Positions 16,644 to 25,154 are shown, counted from the first letter of the stretch. The stretch is 64,000 bases of DNA from Aquimarina sp. Aq107 (GCF_943733665.1 NZ_OX030782.1:2900501-2964500); one strand, 5' to 3'. Numbers and translations: made by a program. The notes: generated from the letters alone by a model not told the origin.

Positions 16644-18011
16644 TTACTCTTCTAGTAAAAAATTTGATATTCTTTTTGCAATTGAAAAGACACGTAGATC
16701 CGATTTATTACTAAGAATAATTATTGTGATTTCTTTTTTAGGATACATCCATAGATCCGAACTAAACAAATCACTCCCACCAGCGTGACGAACTATTTCA
16801 TCCTCTAAATCTTTATTTACAATTCCCCAACCATACCCATAATGAGCATTTCCACCATTATATTCAAAATGAGGATGAAGATATTTAGATGTTGTCGCTT
16901 CATCAAGTACTGTGTGGTCTCGTATTGCTTGACTCCAGAGCAATAAGTCACTTGCTCTTGTTAAAATACCTCCATTTCCTTTGAGATTGAGGTACGGACC
17001 TTTTTCACTCCAATTCTCTTCATTAGGTTTTTTAGCTTCACTACTATCTACATAACCATTAGCAACTTCGTTATTTTTCCAATCAGGAATTACATAGCCT
17101 GTATGGTACATTTTCGAAGGTTTAAAAATTTCTTCATTCAAAAAGGCTTCATAATCCATTCCGCTAGCTTTTTCAATTATTAATGCGAGTAAGCTATATC
17201 CTATATTAGAATAATTAAATGCTGTCCCAACCGGACTTGTCAGTTTACTGCTAAATACTTTGCTTAGAAACTCTGATTCTGTAATAGTATCGTAATCACC
17301 TCCTATCCCAGCTGTTAAACCTGAAGAATGTGTGAGTAACTGATGAATGGTTATATTTTTTTTGTCATTAGGGACAGCCTCGAAGTATTTTGATAGTTTA
17401 TCAGTAACAGCCAGTTTATTTTGCATTGATAATTTTAGTATTCCTGCACCCGTAAACTGTTTTGTGATAGAACAAATATCAAAAACTGTATTTACGTCAT
17501 TTAGTCCATTGTCTTGACTATTTTTTCTCCCATATGCCTTGTTAAATATGATGCTGTCATTTTGAGCGATTAAAATAACTCCTGAGAAATCTCTTTCGGT
17601 AAGTTTCTTATCTATGGTATTTAAATCATCAATTTCCATACGAACTGCTTTAAACGTTTCGTCTGGTTGTATTAGAGTAAATTCATTAAAAACACCATTT
17701 TCTACCTTCTTAAATTCTACTTTAATTTCTTCTTCTGCTCTAAAGGCAAATTTGTGTTCTCCAGATGCAATTAATTCACTTTCTCCTTCAAAGAGTGAAT
17801 TAAAATAAAGCTTCGTGTCATTTTCTTTCTCTTTTGTGTAAATATTTATTATGATTCCCATTTCTTCATGCATATAATCACCTACGTATTGTTTTAAATT
17901 ACTACCCGTAGTTACATGTATGGCTTCTTGTTTATTAGTATTTGTACAACTAAAACTCATTAATGAGAATGATAGCATAAGAAGCAATATTATTGTGTTT
18001 GCTTTTTTCAT
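16644..18011 (-). CDS. lipoprotein serine hydrolase (class C beta-lactamase fold) with N-terminal beta domain
   Basis: 455 residues. A lipoprotein signal ends at C22 (MSFSC). Residues about 36-125 form a beta domain (LKQYVGDYMHEEMGIIINIYT through GVFNEFTLIQPDE) homologous to the C-terminal domain of the neighbouring protease. The catalytic domain has S181-I-T-K184, Y267-S-N269 and H409-A-G411, all three motifs of the beta-lactamase/DD-peptidase superfamily, so it should be active. It is probably anchored in the outer membrane and hydrolyses peptides or esters. The region upstream of its start is a near copy of the region upstream of the porin-like gene at 18,242, suggesting shared control. 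Confidence 0.9.
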   Translation of the reverse strand: MKKANTIILLLMLSFSLMSFSCTNTNKQEAIHVTTGSNLKQYVGDYMHEEMGIIINIYTKEKENDTKLYFNSLFEGESELIASGEHKFAFRAEEEIKVEFKKVENGVFNEFTLIQPDETFKAVRMEIDDLNTIDKKLTERDFSGVILIAQNDSIIFNKAYGRKNSQDNGLNDVNTVFDICSITKQFTGAGILKLSMQNKLAVTDKLSKYFEAVPNDKKNITIHQLLTHSSGLTAGIGGDYDTITESEFLSKVFSSKLTSPVGTAFNYSNIGYSLLALIIEKASGMDYEAFLNEEIFKPSKMYHTGYVIPDWKNNEVANGYVDSSEAKKPNEENWSEKGPYLNLKGNGGILTRASDLLLWSQAIRDHTVLDEATTSKYLHPHFEYNGGNAHYGYGWGIVNKDLEDEIVRHAGGSDLFSSDLWMYPKKEITIIILSNKSDLRVFSIAKRISNFLLEE

Positions 18012-18017
18012 GTTTTT

Positions 18018-18126
18018 ATGTTTTTTGATTTATTACTGCGAATGTAAATTTCAAAACAGAACCAAAAGCTACTTTTGAGGTTGGAGAAGTACTGAAATAA
18101 AACAGTTTTACGAATTAGGACGTTTT
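18018..18126. repeat. duplicated promoter segment, copy A (upstream of serine hydrolase)
   Basis: About 110 bases that align along their length with 18,812-18,920. Seventeen bases near the start codon (ATGTTTTTTGATTTATT) are identical, as are GAAGTACT in the middle and GAATTAGGACGTTTT at the far end. In copy B that far end is the last codons of the AraC gene (Lys-Thr-Ser-stop); copy A has the same bases although no AraC gene ends here, so it looks like a copy of B. Confidence 0.75.
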
Positions 18127-18188
18127 ACAAACCAAATTGTACTTTAAATTATAGAAATGTATTATTTGGCTAAGCTCTTTAGTTGGGT

Positions 18189-18227
18189 AAAGAAAAACCT
18201 AAGTTTTTATCACTTAGATTTTTCTTT
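18189..18227 (-). terminator. hairpin terminator after the porin-like gene
   Basis: Arms of 16 bases (18,189-18,204 and 18,212-18,227) pair at 15 of 16 positions across a 7-base loop. The A-rich/T-rich outer part supplies a T tract in both directions. It lies 15 bases after the stop of the gene at 18,242. Confidence 0.7.
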
Positions 18228-18241
18228 GTACAGCTATTGTT

Positions 18242-18805
18242 TTAGAAAAAGAAATAGCCAATAGATAGTTGAAATACTCCATTCCTATTCTTGTCCGAAA
18301 TACCATCTATATTATTAATATTAGATAATCCTAGATTATATCTTGCGCTAAAATAAAGCCCGTTATCTAGTTTATATCCTAAACCAAAATTCACTCCAAA
18401 ATCCATTGTTTTAAACTGATCTTTATTGGTATTGATACCTCCTTTAGTAGAAAGTAAAAAACCAATTTGAGGTCCTGCTTCTATACTCAATCCTTTGGTA
18501 ACATAATATTTTGACATTAATGGAACATTAAAATAGTTGAGTGCAATAATACCTTCAGAATCAACATCCGAACCATATCCTTGTCCGGAATACATCAATT
18601 CTGGTTGCAAAGAGAATTTTTCTGAGATTTTAATTTCCGCCATGACTCCCAAATTAAAATCTGTTGTCCAGCCAATTTCTGAGTTATTCCCTCCTGTAAG
18701 TGTTGTAAAATTAAGACCTCCTTTTACTCCTAAGCTAAAGTCTTGTGCATTAACAGTTGATAATCCTAAAACGGTTATAACGATTATTAATATTCCTTTT
18801 TTCAT
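18242..18805 (-). CDS. outer-membrane beta-barrel protein (porin-family OMP_b-brl)
   Basis: 187 residues with a signal peptide ending VNAQ at about 20, followed by alternating strands: FSLGVKGGLNFTTLTGG, FSLQPELMYSGQGYG, LSIEAGPQIGFLLSTKGG and a terminal FQLSIGYFFF with the C-terminal aromatic needed for BAM recognition. This is the eight-stranded OMP family abundant in Bacteroidota. The gene lies directly after an AraC regulator with its own membrane sensor, in a 103-base gap that has a duplicate in front of the serine hydrolase gene, so the AraC protein probably controls both. Confidence 0.9.
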   Translation of the reverse strand: MKKGILIIVITVLGLSTVNAQDFSLGVKGGLNFTTLTGGNNSEIGWTTDFNLGVMAEIKISEKFSLQPELMYSGQGYGSDVDSEGIIALNYFNVPLMSKYYVTKGLSIEAGPQIGFLLSTKGGINTNKDQFKTMDFGVNFGLGYKLDNGLYFSARYNLGLSNINNIDGISDKNRNGVFQLSIGYFFF

Positions 18806-18811
18806 AAACTT

Positions 18812-18920
18812 ATGTTTTTTGATTTATTCGTGTAAAAGTAGATTTCAAAAGAAAGCAAAAAGCCAATTTTGAGGCTGGTGAAGTACTAAAACAAAGTATT
18901 TACACGAATTAGGACGTTTT
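18812..18920. repeat. duplicated promoter segment, copy B (upstream of porin-like gene)
   Basis: Partner of 18,018-18,126. It runs from six bases in front of the porin-like ATG into the last four codons of the AraC gene at 18,909. It is taken as the original copy because its far end is genuine coding sequence. Confidence 0.75.
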
Positions 18921-20015
18921 TTTGAGCTTTCTATATGCTCCTGGAGACATTCCCATAGTAGAATTGAATGTTTTATAGAAAGCACTTTTAGAGGTAAAAC
19001 CAACTTCCATCCCAATAGCTTCTACAGAATATTTATTAAATACCGGATTATGTAATATATTTTGAGCAGCTTTCACTCGGTATTCATTTACAAACTGGAC
19101 AACACTTTTATTAGTTTCTTCATTTATAATCTGTGATAGATAGCCTTCATTAGTTTCTAATCGAATTGCTAAATCCGACCTGCTCAAAAAAGGGTCTTTA
19201 AATAATTGCTCCTCTTCCATTAATGCATATAGCTGTGTAACAACTTTAGAAACGGTAGTCTCGTTTATTTTCCTTTTAGGCTTAGTAGTACTTACTTTTT
19301 TAGATGTTAGATATTGGTGTATTTGATCTTTTTGGACGATTATTTGTAGTTTAAAAACTCCATAATACAATATCCACCAAGATAAAATCGATAGTAGAAT
19401 TCTCAAGAGATTTGCACTATACTCTGACTCAAAAATAGTTATCTCAATATTAGCCAAAAGCCAACAAACGATAATACTGGTAATAAAAAAGTTTAACCGC
19501 AATAACCAGCGCTTTTTTTCTTTTGAGATTGTATTGGATTTTTTTACTAAATACCTACTCCAAAAAATTAAAAACAAATTATAACTAAACACAGTAAAGA
19601 GTTTAATATAGTCTACAAAAAGCGCAAAATCCGAATCGTACAGGTGAAAAACTGTATCTAGATGAAGTATAATTTCTATGATAACAGAAATGATAAAGGG
19701 AACGTAAAGCCACTTGAACCACCTCTTTTTTAGATAGGTATGCTCGATTTGGATAAGAAAATAGGTAAATAAAGTGACCCCAACCAGATACTCTAACATG
19801 ATAAGTCCTAAAAAGTCTAAAATAGGATTTTCTTTATCAGACCAACTGCCTAAAAAGGTTAGGTTTATTAGTAAAAATAGGGATAATGAAAGATAGTTGT
19901 TTGCACGACTCTTATAAAAAGATGTAGTTACCAATGAAAGACATAAGAAACACCCTAATACCCCACTGGTAATAACTACAGAATTTAATATAGTTTCATT
20001 CAATTTGTTAGACAA
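18909..20015 (-). CDS. AraC family regulator with N-terminal membrane sensor
   Basis: 368 residues. The first 230 residues have about seven hydrophobic segments (from VVITSGVLGCFLCLSL to LLSILSWWILYYGVF), then a short basic linker KPKRK, and a C-terminal AraC domain (about 260-368) with DLAIRLETNEGYLSQIINEE and AIGMEVGFTSKSAFYKTFNSTMGMSPGAYR. Such seven-helix AraC proteins are one-component sensors common in Bacteroidota. The start is a TTG at 20,015, because an in-frame TAA precedes it and no ATG occurs until far inside. Its probable targets are the duplicated promoter segments at 18.0 and 18.8 kb. Confidence 0.85.
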   Translation of the reverse strand: MSNKLNETILNSVVITSGVLGCFLCLSLVTTSFYKSRANNYLSLSLFLLINLTFLGSWSDKENPILDFLGLIMLEYLVGVTLFTYFLIQIEHTYLKKRWFKWLYVPFIISVIIEIILHLDTVFHLYDSDFALFVDYIKLFTVFSYNLFLIFWSRYLVKKSNTISKEKKRWLLRLNFFITSIIVCWLLANIEITIFESEYSANLLRILLSILSWWILYYGVFKLQIIVQKDQIHQYLTSKKVSTTKPKRKINETTVSKVVTQLYALMEEEQLFKDPFLSRSDLAIRLETNEGYLSQIINEETNKSVVQFVNEYRVKAAQNILHNPVFNKYSVEAIGMEVGFTSKSAFYKTFNSTMGMSPGAYRKLKKTS

Positions 20016-20248
20016 TTAAGTGCAATCCGTTTTTTAATATGAGTTCATCTCTTATTAAAAAACCTTCACTTTTTACAATCATTTTATAAGTAACTGTCTT
20101 ATTATATCTCTTGTTGCAAAATTTCTACAAAGAAGTAAGCCAGAAGACTCTGGATTAAGGATAAAAAAACAAGTTTACTACTCTTCTTCTATGTTTTTTT
20201 AGGAGAAAACATCATGATCTCTAATAGTCATAAACTATCAGTAACATT

Positions 20249-21295
20249 TTATCTTTTATCTAACCAATCTTCAATAGTATCAAGAAAACCATCGCATCTT
20301 TTGTAAGGTAGTTTGTTGTCTTGAAACTCATAGAATCCTCCAGTGCGGCATTCATGAATATTATGATTACAATTTGGGAATGATTTTATTATAAAGTCCG
20401 TATTTTTTCCCATTGTTTTTTCATATAATAATTTGGTTTTCTTCCAATCTACGTTCATATCAGTTTTTCCAAATAATGCTAAAACCGGAGTTTTTATATT
20501 TGATAAGACCTCATCAAAATCTTCTATATAAACTGGCAAACCTGTTTCTTCATCAAGTATTTCTTTCATAAGAGGTACTTGAAAACCAATATATGCCTCT
20601 TTATTCATCTCTCCCATATTCTCTTGAACAAATCGTAACCAAAACGCATTGTTCTGGAGTTCTTTAGTAGCATTCATATAGGTTTCGAAACTTTCGCCCG
20701 AGTGAGCTATTTTTATTCCTTTTAACCATTGATCAACAATTAGGACAATGGAATCTTTAGACAGTCCTTCAATTCTTAGATTTTCTTCTAGAAGGTAGCC
20801 AAAGTTTTCTTTATCATCTACACCACTTACCGAAATCCAAAATGCAATGTCTTTGTATTTGTTTATTATAATTGGATTTATCCAACCTGCCCTGCTAACT
20901 CCATATAAACCAATGTTATTTGATCCTAATATATTCTCTTCTTTAAGCATATTGATAGCTGTGATAGCTTCAGATGCGCTATTATAGACCGATTGATTAT
21001 AATTGAAGCTGCCACCACTTTTTCCACATCCCATTTTATCCCACATATACGTAGCATATCCGGTTTTTACGATTGTTTCTCTTACATCCGAATACCATTC
21101 TTGAGCAACGGCATTAGTTTTTCCTGATCCATGAATGATCAGCACTATTCCCTTAGGTTTTTGATTTTTAGGGAGATTTAATACACCGTTTAAGGTTACA
21201 CCTTCAAACTTAAAATCTAAAATTTGTTTTTTGCTTTGTGCATGTGAACTGATGGCAATTAGGAATAGGATTGTGATTATGACTATTTTTCTCAT
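20249..21295 (-). CDS. secreted alpha/beta hydrolase
   Basis: 348 residues from ATG 21,295, which begins a signal peptide MRKIVIITILFLIAISSHAQ; a TTG 21 bases upstream would add seven residues ahead of it. Alpha/beta-hydrolase features are the oxyanion strand IVLIIHGSG, the nucleophile elbow G-V-S134-R-A-G, a likely acid in LFGKTDMNVDW and the final His in FPNCNHNIHE. The family includes dienelactone hydrolases, acyl-peptidases and esterases. No neighbour points to a substrate; the gene is flanked by gaps of over 200 bases and is probably transcribed alone. Confidence 0.85.
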   Translation of the reverse strand: MRKIVIITILFLIAISSHAQSKKQILDFKFEGVTLNGVLNLPKNQKPKGIVLIIHGSGKTNAVAQEWYSDVRETIVKTGYATYMWDKMGCGKSGGSFNYNQSVYNSASEAITAINMLKEENILGSNNIGLYGVSRAGWINPIIINKYKDIAFWISVSGVDDKENFGYLLEENLRIEGLSKDSIVLIVDQWLKGIKIAHSGESFETYMNATKELQNNAFWLRFVQENMGEMNKEAYIGFQVPLMKEILDEETGLPVYIEDFDEVLSNIKTPVLALFGKTDMNVDWKKTKLLYEKTMGKNTDFIIKSFPNCNHNIHECRTGGFYEFQDNKLPYKRCDGFLDTIEDWLDKR

Positions 21296-21549
21296 TTCTA
21301 TAGTAACACTTTTCAATTTGTCTCCAATCTTTAGATACGACTAATGATTTAATTTTCAAAAGGTTTCCTAATAAGGATACTCATTTTTTAATAATGTTAC
21401 AGTTACAAAAAGAATTACCTACAGCTGTCTCTAGTTGCAAACTAGCGATAGTGGGGTTTTCTTATTCATTGTCGAAAATATTTCTTTTCCTTTATCATAG
21501 GTTCTCATAAATCAATTCCTGTTCATAGATTTTGAATGGTCATACATAC

Positions 21550-22071
21550 TTATATTTCTTTTGAGAAAACTATATTTTCGTATGCTTTTCCATTGACAAG
21601 AAAGTTTAATTCTCCAATATTTTTAAATTTATTCCTTTCGTAGAATCTAATGGCTCTTTTATTTTTTATGTAAACAGTAAGCCATATCGTATCTAATTGT
21701 AAGGCTTTAGCTCTTTCTTCAACAAAAGTTAGAAGTTGCTGTCCAATTTTTAATGGAATAAATTCATTTTGAATAAAGATTCTTTCTAATTGACAACTAT
21801 TTTGAGAGGCAATATTTTCATTTTTTGCGTTCATCACTAATTTTGCATAACCAGCAGGTAAATCATTTACATAGATAATGTAGAAAAGATTTTTAGAGTC
21901 GGTTATATCTCGTTTCATTTTAGAAACTGAAAAATTCTCGTTTAGATATTTTAATAGGTTGTTTTTATCCTCTATATAATGTCCATGAGATTCGGCCCAA
22001 GTTACCCTTCCTAAAAGTGCTAAAATGGTTATATCAGTTTCTTTAGCTTTTTCTATTCTAATCATTTCCAT
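21550..22071 (-). CDS. GNAT family N-acetyltransferase
   Basis: 173 residues of the Gcn5-like fold: IRIEKAKETDI at the front, the strand LPAGYAKLVM, the acetyl-CoA segment LERIFIQNEFIPLKIGQQLL (a relaxed form of the usual Q/RxxGxG/A motif) and the end block WLTVYIKNKRAIRFYERNKFKNIG. Such proteins acetylate amines on small molecules or proteins. The start overlaps the upstream small membrane gene by 14 bases, so the two are co-transcribed and translationally linked. A second ATG two codons in is equally possible. Confidence 0.9.
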   Translation of the reverse strand: MEMIRIEKAKETDITILALLGRVTWAESHGHYIEDKNNLLKYLNENFSVSKMKRDITDSKNLFYIIYVNDLPAGYAKLVMNAKNENIASQNSCQLERIFIQNEFIPLKIGQQLLTFVEERAKALQLDTIWLTVYIKNKRAIRFYERNKFKNIGELNFLVNGKAYENIVFSKEI

Positions 22072-22294
22072 TCTTTTTAATTATCAACCGTCTTAAATGA
22101 TATCCATGCAGAAATACAGCAATAGTGCACCCTACAATTATTGGAGTTGCACTGATTATTGTGCCGTATAAAATGTAGACTGCATTAGCAATTAATGAGA
22201 TTAGTCTTAGTTTATACTCACCTTTAGTGGACATTGAATATAAGTTTATGACTAAACCTCCGTAACCAATACAATCAATTAAAAATGGATTCAT
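22058..22294 (-). CDS. small YgjV-like membrane protein
   Basis: 78 residues with three hydrophobic segments in the order IDCIGYGGLVINLYSMS, LISLIANAVYILYGTII and PIIVGCTIAVFLHGYHL. This is the layout of short YgjV-type proteins, which resemble half of a SemiSWEET sugar transporter, but transport has not been shown. It overlaps the GNAT gene by 14 bases and is divergent from an Lrp regulator across a 165-base gap that has an inverted repeat, so it is a likely Lrp target. Confidence 0.65.
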   Translation of the reverse strand: MNPFLIDCIGYGGLVINLYSMSTKGEYKLRLISLIANAVYILYGTIISATPIIVGCTIAVFLHGYHLRRLIIKKNGND

Positions 22295-22390
22295 ATTTTA
22301 TCTTTTTTTATTTAAATACTTAAAATTGGAAGCTACACACCCAAAACCAATACAACAAATATAGAATGCATAAAGTTGTTTTTACTTTAT

Positions 22391-22424
22391 AATCGAATTT
22401 ATTAAACTATATTTACATTCGATT
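22391..22424. promoter_or_regulatory. 8-bp inverted repeat between lrp-like and YgjV/GNAT genes, likely operator
   Basis: AATCGAAT (22,391-22,398) and ATTCGATT (22,417-22,424) are perfect reverse complements, separated by 18 AT-rich bases. They lie between two divergent start codons and 36 bases upstream of the Lrp-type gene. Lrp/AsnC proteins bind spaced AT-rich dyads, so autoregulation and control of the divergent pair is likely. Confidence 0.5.
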
Positions 22425-22444
22425 CTATCAAATAAACAATATTT

Positions 22445-22452
22445 TAATTTTG
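22445..22452 (+). promoter_or_regulatory. Bacteroidota -7 promoter element (TAATTTTG)
   Basis: Exact TAnnTTTG match whose last base is 8 bases before the ATG of the Lrp-type gene. Transcription would start at or within a few bases of the start codon, giving a leaderless or nearly leaderless transcript. Confidence 0.4.
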
Positions 22453-22459
22453 ATCACAA

Positions 22460-22870
22460 ATGGATACGCTAGATAAAAAAATATTAGAAATGCTACATAT
22501 TAATGCTAGAGAAAGCTTTGCCACTATCGGAAAAGAAGTTGGGTTATCTGCTCCTGCAATAGGTAAACGCGTTAGGCAAATGGAAGAAGAGGGTATAATC
22601 GAAGGTTATGCTTTAAAAGTGAATCACGAAAAACTGGGTATTGAAACTAAAGCATATATAACATTAGTAATGCACCAAGGACCAAAAGGAACATCATATG
22701 CTCAAAAACAAATACAAGCAATGGAAGAAGTACAAAGTTGCGATAGAATTACTGGAGATGATTGCCTATGCGTTTTGGGATATTTTAGAAACAATAAGCA
22801 TCTTGTTTCTTTTCTTGAAAAAATTTCTGAGTACGGTGCTTCTAAAACGAGTATTATTTTAGAAGTATAA
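22460..22870 (+). CDS. Lrp/AsnC family transcriptional regulator
   Basis: 136 residues with the winged helix at the front (LDKKILEMLHINARESFATIGKEVG then SAPAIGKRVRQMEEEGIIEGY) and a truncated-looking RAM/ligand domain (KAYITLVMHQGPKG to FLEKISEYGASKTSIIL). These proteins respond to amino acids or related molecules. It is the only plus-strand gene in a long minus-strand region. It sits divergent from the YgjV-like/GNAT pair with a symmetrical site between, and ends in a terminator shared with the VOC gene on the other strand. Confidence 0.9.
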   Translation: MDTLDKKILEMLHINARESFATIGKEVGLSAPAIGKRVRQMEEEGIIEGYALKVNHEKLGIETKAYITLVMHQGPKGTSYAQKQIQAMEEVQSCDRITGDDCLCVLGYFRNNKHLVSFLEKISEYGASKTSIILEV

Positions 22871-22901
22871 TACATTTCTTTTGAAAGGTAAAAGAGATGT
22901 A
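22871..22901. terminator. hairpin between convergent genes
   Basis: TACATTTCTTTT (22,871-22,882) pairs at 11 of 12 positions with AAAAGAGATGTA (22,890-22,901) over a 7-base loop and is followed by TTCTTTT. It directly follows the stop of the Lrp-type gene. Confidence 0.6.
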
Positions 22902-22973
22902 TTCTTTTAGAAATATCAGATTAACTTTAATAGGCTGCAATGTTCGGGTCTATGGTTTAATCATACTTCATTT

Positions 22974-23402
22974 TTAGTTTGTTGAAAGATAATTTACCAT
23001 CCATTGCACTCCGAATTTATCTGTAAATGTTCCAAAGTATGCTCCCCAAAATGTATCCTCTAATGGTGATGTTATTGTTCCTCCTGATGAAAGCCCATTA
23101 AACAATTTAATAGCTTCTTCTTTACTCTCTGGATTGATAGATATATAATAATTATTTCCAAATGTTAGAGATTGTCCCTTGGATTCAAGTACATCAGTCC
23201 CCATAAGAAAATTTCCAGAGCCTATTGGTAATCCAACGTGCATTACTTTTCTCTTGTCCTCTTCCGACATTAAATCATTCTCTGGCATATCCCCAAAACG
23301 TCTTATTCCACCAACAAATTCACCACCAAATACCGATTTGTAAAAATTAAATGCTCTTTCAGTATTACCCATGAAGCTTAAATAAGTATTGATTGTTGCC
23401 AT
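22974..23402 (-). CDS. VOC family protein, PhnB-like
   Basis: 142 residues of the PhnB/3-demethylubiquinone-like VOC subgroup: INTYLSFMGNTERAFNFYKSVFGGEF at the front, MHVGLPIGSGNFLMGTD in the centre, YYISINPESKEEAIKLFNGLSSGG and the closing FGTFTDKFGVQWMVNY. These cytosolic proteins are widespread, and most have no assigned substrate. A promoter-like block identical in its core to that of the AraC gene at 10.5 kb lies 70-110 bases upstream. Confidence 0.85.
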   Translation of the reverse strand: MATINTYLSFMGNTERAFNFYKSVFGGEFVGGIRRFGDMPENDLMSEEDKRKVMHVGLPIGSGNFLMGTDVLESKGQSLTFGNNYYISINPESKEEAIKLFNGLSSGGTITSPLEDTFWGAYFGTFTDKFGVQWMVNYLSTN

Positions 23403-23471
23403 ATTTTATTTTTTCAGAAATTAATTCACTCTTAATCCTTTATTGATTAATGTGCCATGTTTTATAAATTG

Positions 23472-23513
23472 TTTCGTTGCATGTTTAAGTTACTAATTTA
23501 GCAAATACAAACT
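23472..23513. repeat. promoter-like repeat, copy 2 (upstream of the PhnB-like gene)
   Basis: Partner of 10,589-10,629. TTTCGTTGC and a following 22-base core are identical between the two sites; only the short spacer differs. Located 70-111 bases upstream of a VOC gene start. Confidence 0.55.
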
Positions 23514-23585
23514 CAATTCTTTGTTCTTGGAGTATTAACTTAACTTCTGTTATTAGTTATTTAAAGATCTGCCTATTTTTATAAA

Positions 23586-24179
23586 TCAAAAATGATAGCC
23601 TATAAAAAACCAAAAATTGTTTACGAATTTATGCGATGAAATTGTAGTCTCTCCCCACGTTGTTTCAGGAATATCATTGACGTAGTATCTAAAGGGTATT
23701 GATATATTGACGTATAAATGCTTTATGCCAAATAAATTTTCTTTTCTATAACCAAAGGCAAATCCAACAGTAGGCGTTTCATTTTCTAAACTATTATCAG
23801 AAATAAGGTGATTATACTCATCTTTAACATAAGCCATACTTCCACTATAGTAAAAGTTCTTACGCTTCCCAAAATATCGATCATAGTAAAGTTCATAGAT
23901 TCTAAAATATCCCTCTACATTATCTCCATCTACTGCGGCAGCTTCCCATTTACTAGACAAGTGTCTTTCCGTTAGGTTGACTTCTCCTATCATTAATCTA
24001 ATTTGATTTTTATCATTAAATCGATAACCTACTTCTCCTGCAAAATTCTGAAATTTGTTCATGGTCATCTCAAAGGTTTCATAACCAACAAAAAATGACG
24101 AACGTTTATTACTTTGGGCATCGATTGAGCTAATTAAAAAGATAAGGATAAGTGTAATTATTAATCTTAAATGTATCAT
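23586..24179 (-). CDS. secreted, probable beta-barrel protein
   Basis: 197 residues with a signal peptide ending SIDAQ near 22. The mature part is rich in alternating aromatic strands (SSFFVGYETFEMTMNKF, GEVGYRFNDKNQIRLMIGE, YYSGSMAYVKDEY, FAFGYRKEN) and ends in FWFFIGYHF, a good outer-membrane insertion signal. I take it for a small outer-membrane barrel without a named family. It is followed 45 bases downstream (upstream in transcription) by the broken gene at 24,225, and the group 23,586-26,231 may be one transcript. Confidence 0.6.
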   Translation of the reverse strand: MIHLRLIITLILIFLISSIDAQSNKRSSFFVGYETFEMTMNKFQNFAGEVGYRFNDKNQIRLMIGEVNLTERHLSSKWEAAAVDGDNVEGYFRIYELYYDRYFGKRKNFYYSGSMAYVKDEYNHLISDNSLENETPTVGFAFGYRKENLFGIKHLYVNISIPFRYYVNDIPETTWGETTISSHKFVNNFWFFIGYHF

Positions 24180-24224
24180 TATTTCTAATTTATTATTTAC
24201 GGAGTTTATTGTAGTTGTTTATAA

Positions 24225-25154
24225 TTAGTTTAGATTAATGCTTTTGAAAGCAGGCAAGTCTTCTTTATTGTCTAAATAAATTGTTTGGAATCCGTGCGTA
24301 AAATTCAACTGTTTAGTTTGTTCTTTGTATGCTGCTCCAGAAATAACATAATGTCTTTTTTGAAAGCAATTAGAATCGTTACAAACGAATTCACAATAAA
24401 TATGATCTTCAGAAATCCAAATCAATTGATTGTTATTGTTTAAAAAAGCATAATGTGGATTTTTTGATATGGTATTTGTATTATCTTTATAATGAAATAC
24501 AAACCCCAAAATGATGACTTGGTTCTTTTCTTTTAGTACATAATTCCAACCAAAACCATCTCCAGTAAAACATGATTGAAAACCCATCAGAGTCACTTCA
24601 TCTGTTATTTTTTGAACACATTTTCTAACCGGTAACCACAGATGATGTACTTGCATTTCTCTCCAATTCCCATACCACTGACCCGAAAACTGACTAAGTG
24701 AATTTAGAGCTATTGATAAATTTATTTTTGCAACTTTAGGTTTTGCTATGTGATGGTTCAAACCTGAATTCCTATAAAGGTTTGTTTCTATCAAATTATT
24801 TATATCAGAGTTATTTATGTATGTTAAAGATTTATAGAACGCAAGTGATTTAGATAGACCTTCCTCAAAAAACTGATTAAATTCTTCTACTCTCAAGTCA
24901 TAACTTCGCATAGTTTCAGAATAAAAGATCAAACGCATATAATCAAACAGTAGCGTATTGTTAAGGTTTATATGGCTTTCATATTCTTTATCAAATTGAT
25001 GATTAACTTATTGATGAGATATTAGATAGTTGAACTCTTCTAAAAAGGTTGTATGGCTTATACCCCTTACGCTACCATAAAAGAATATGATTAAGGTAAG
25101 TAACAAGTAAACATGAGCTTTAAAAAACCTTATGGATTTAACGATCATGATCAT
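24225..25154 (-). pseudogene. secreted protein gene interrupted by an in-frame TAA
   Basis: The frame starts at ATG 25,154, overlapping the stop of the DUF6326 gene as ATGA, and opens with a signal-like sequence (about 1-33, FFKAHVYLLLTLIIFFYGSV). At codon 49 (25,008-25,010) there is a TAA, after which the same frame stays open for 260 codons to 24,225. An internal ATG at 24,938 could give a 237-residue product without the leader. The later part contains QWYGNWREMQVHHLWLPV, GFQSCFTGDGFGW, HIYCEFVCNDSNC and HGFQTIYLD; no family is recognised. The protein is either lost or survives as a cytoplasmic fragment. Confidence 0.7.
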
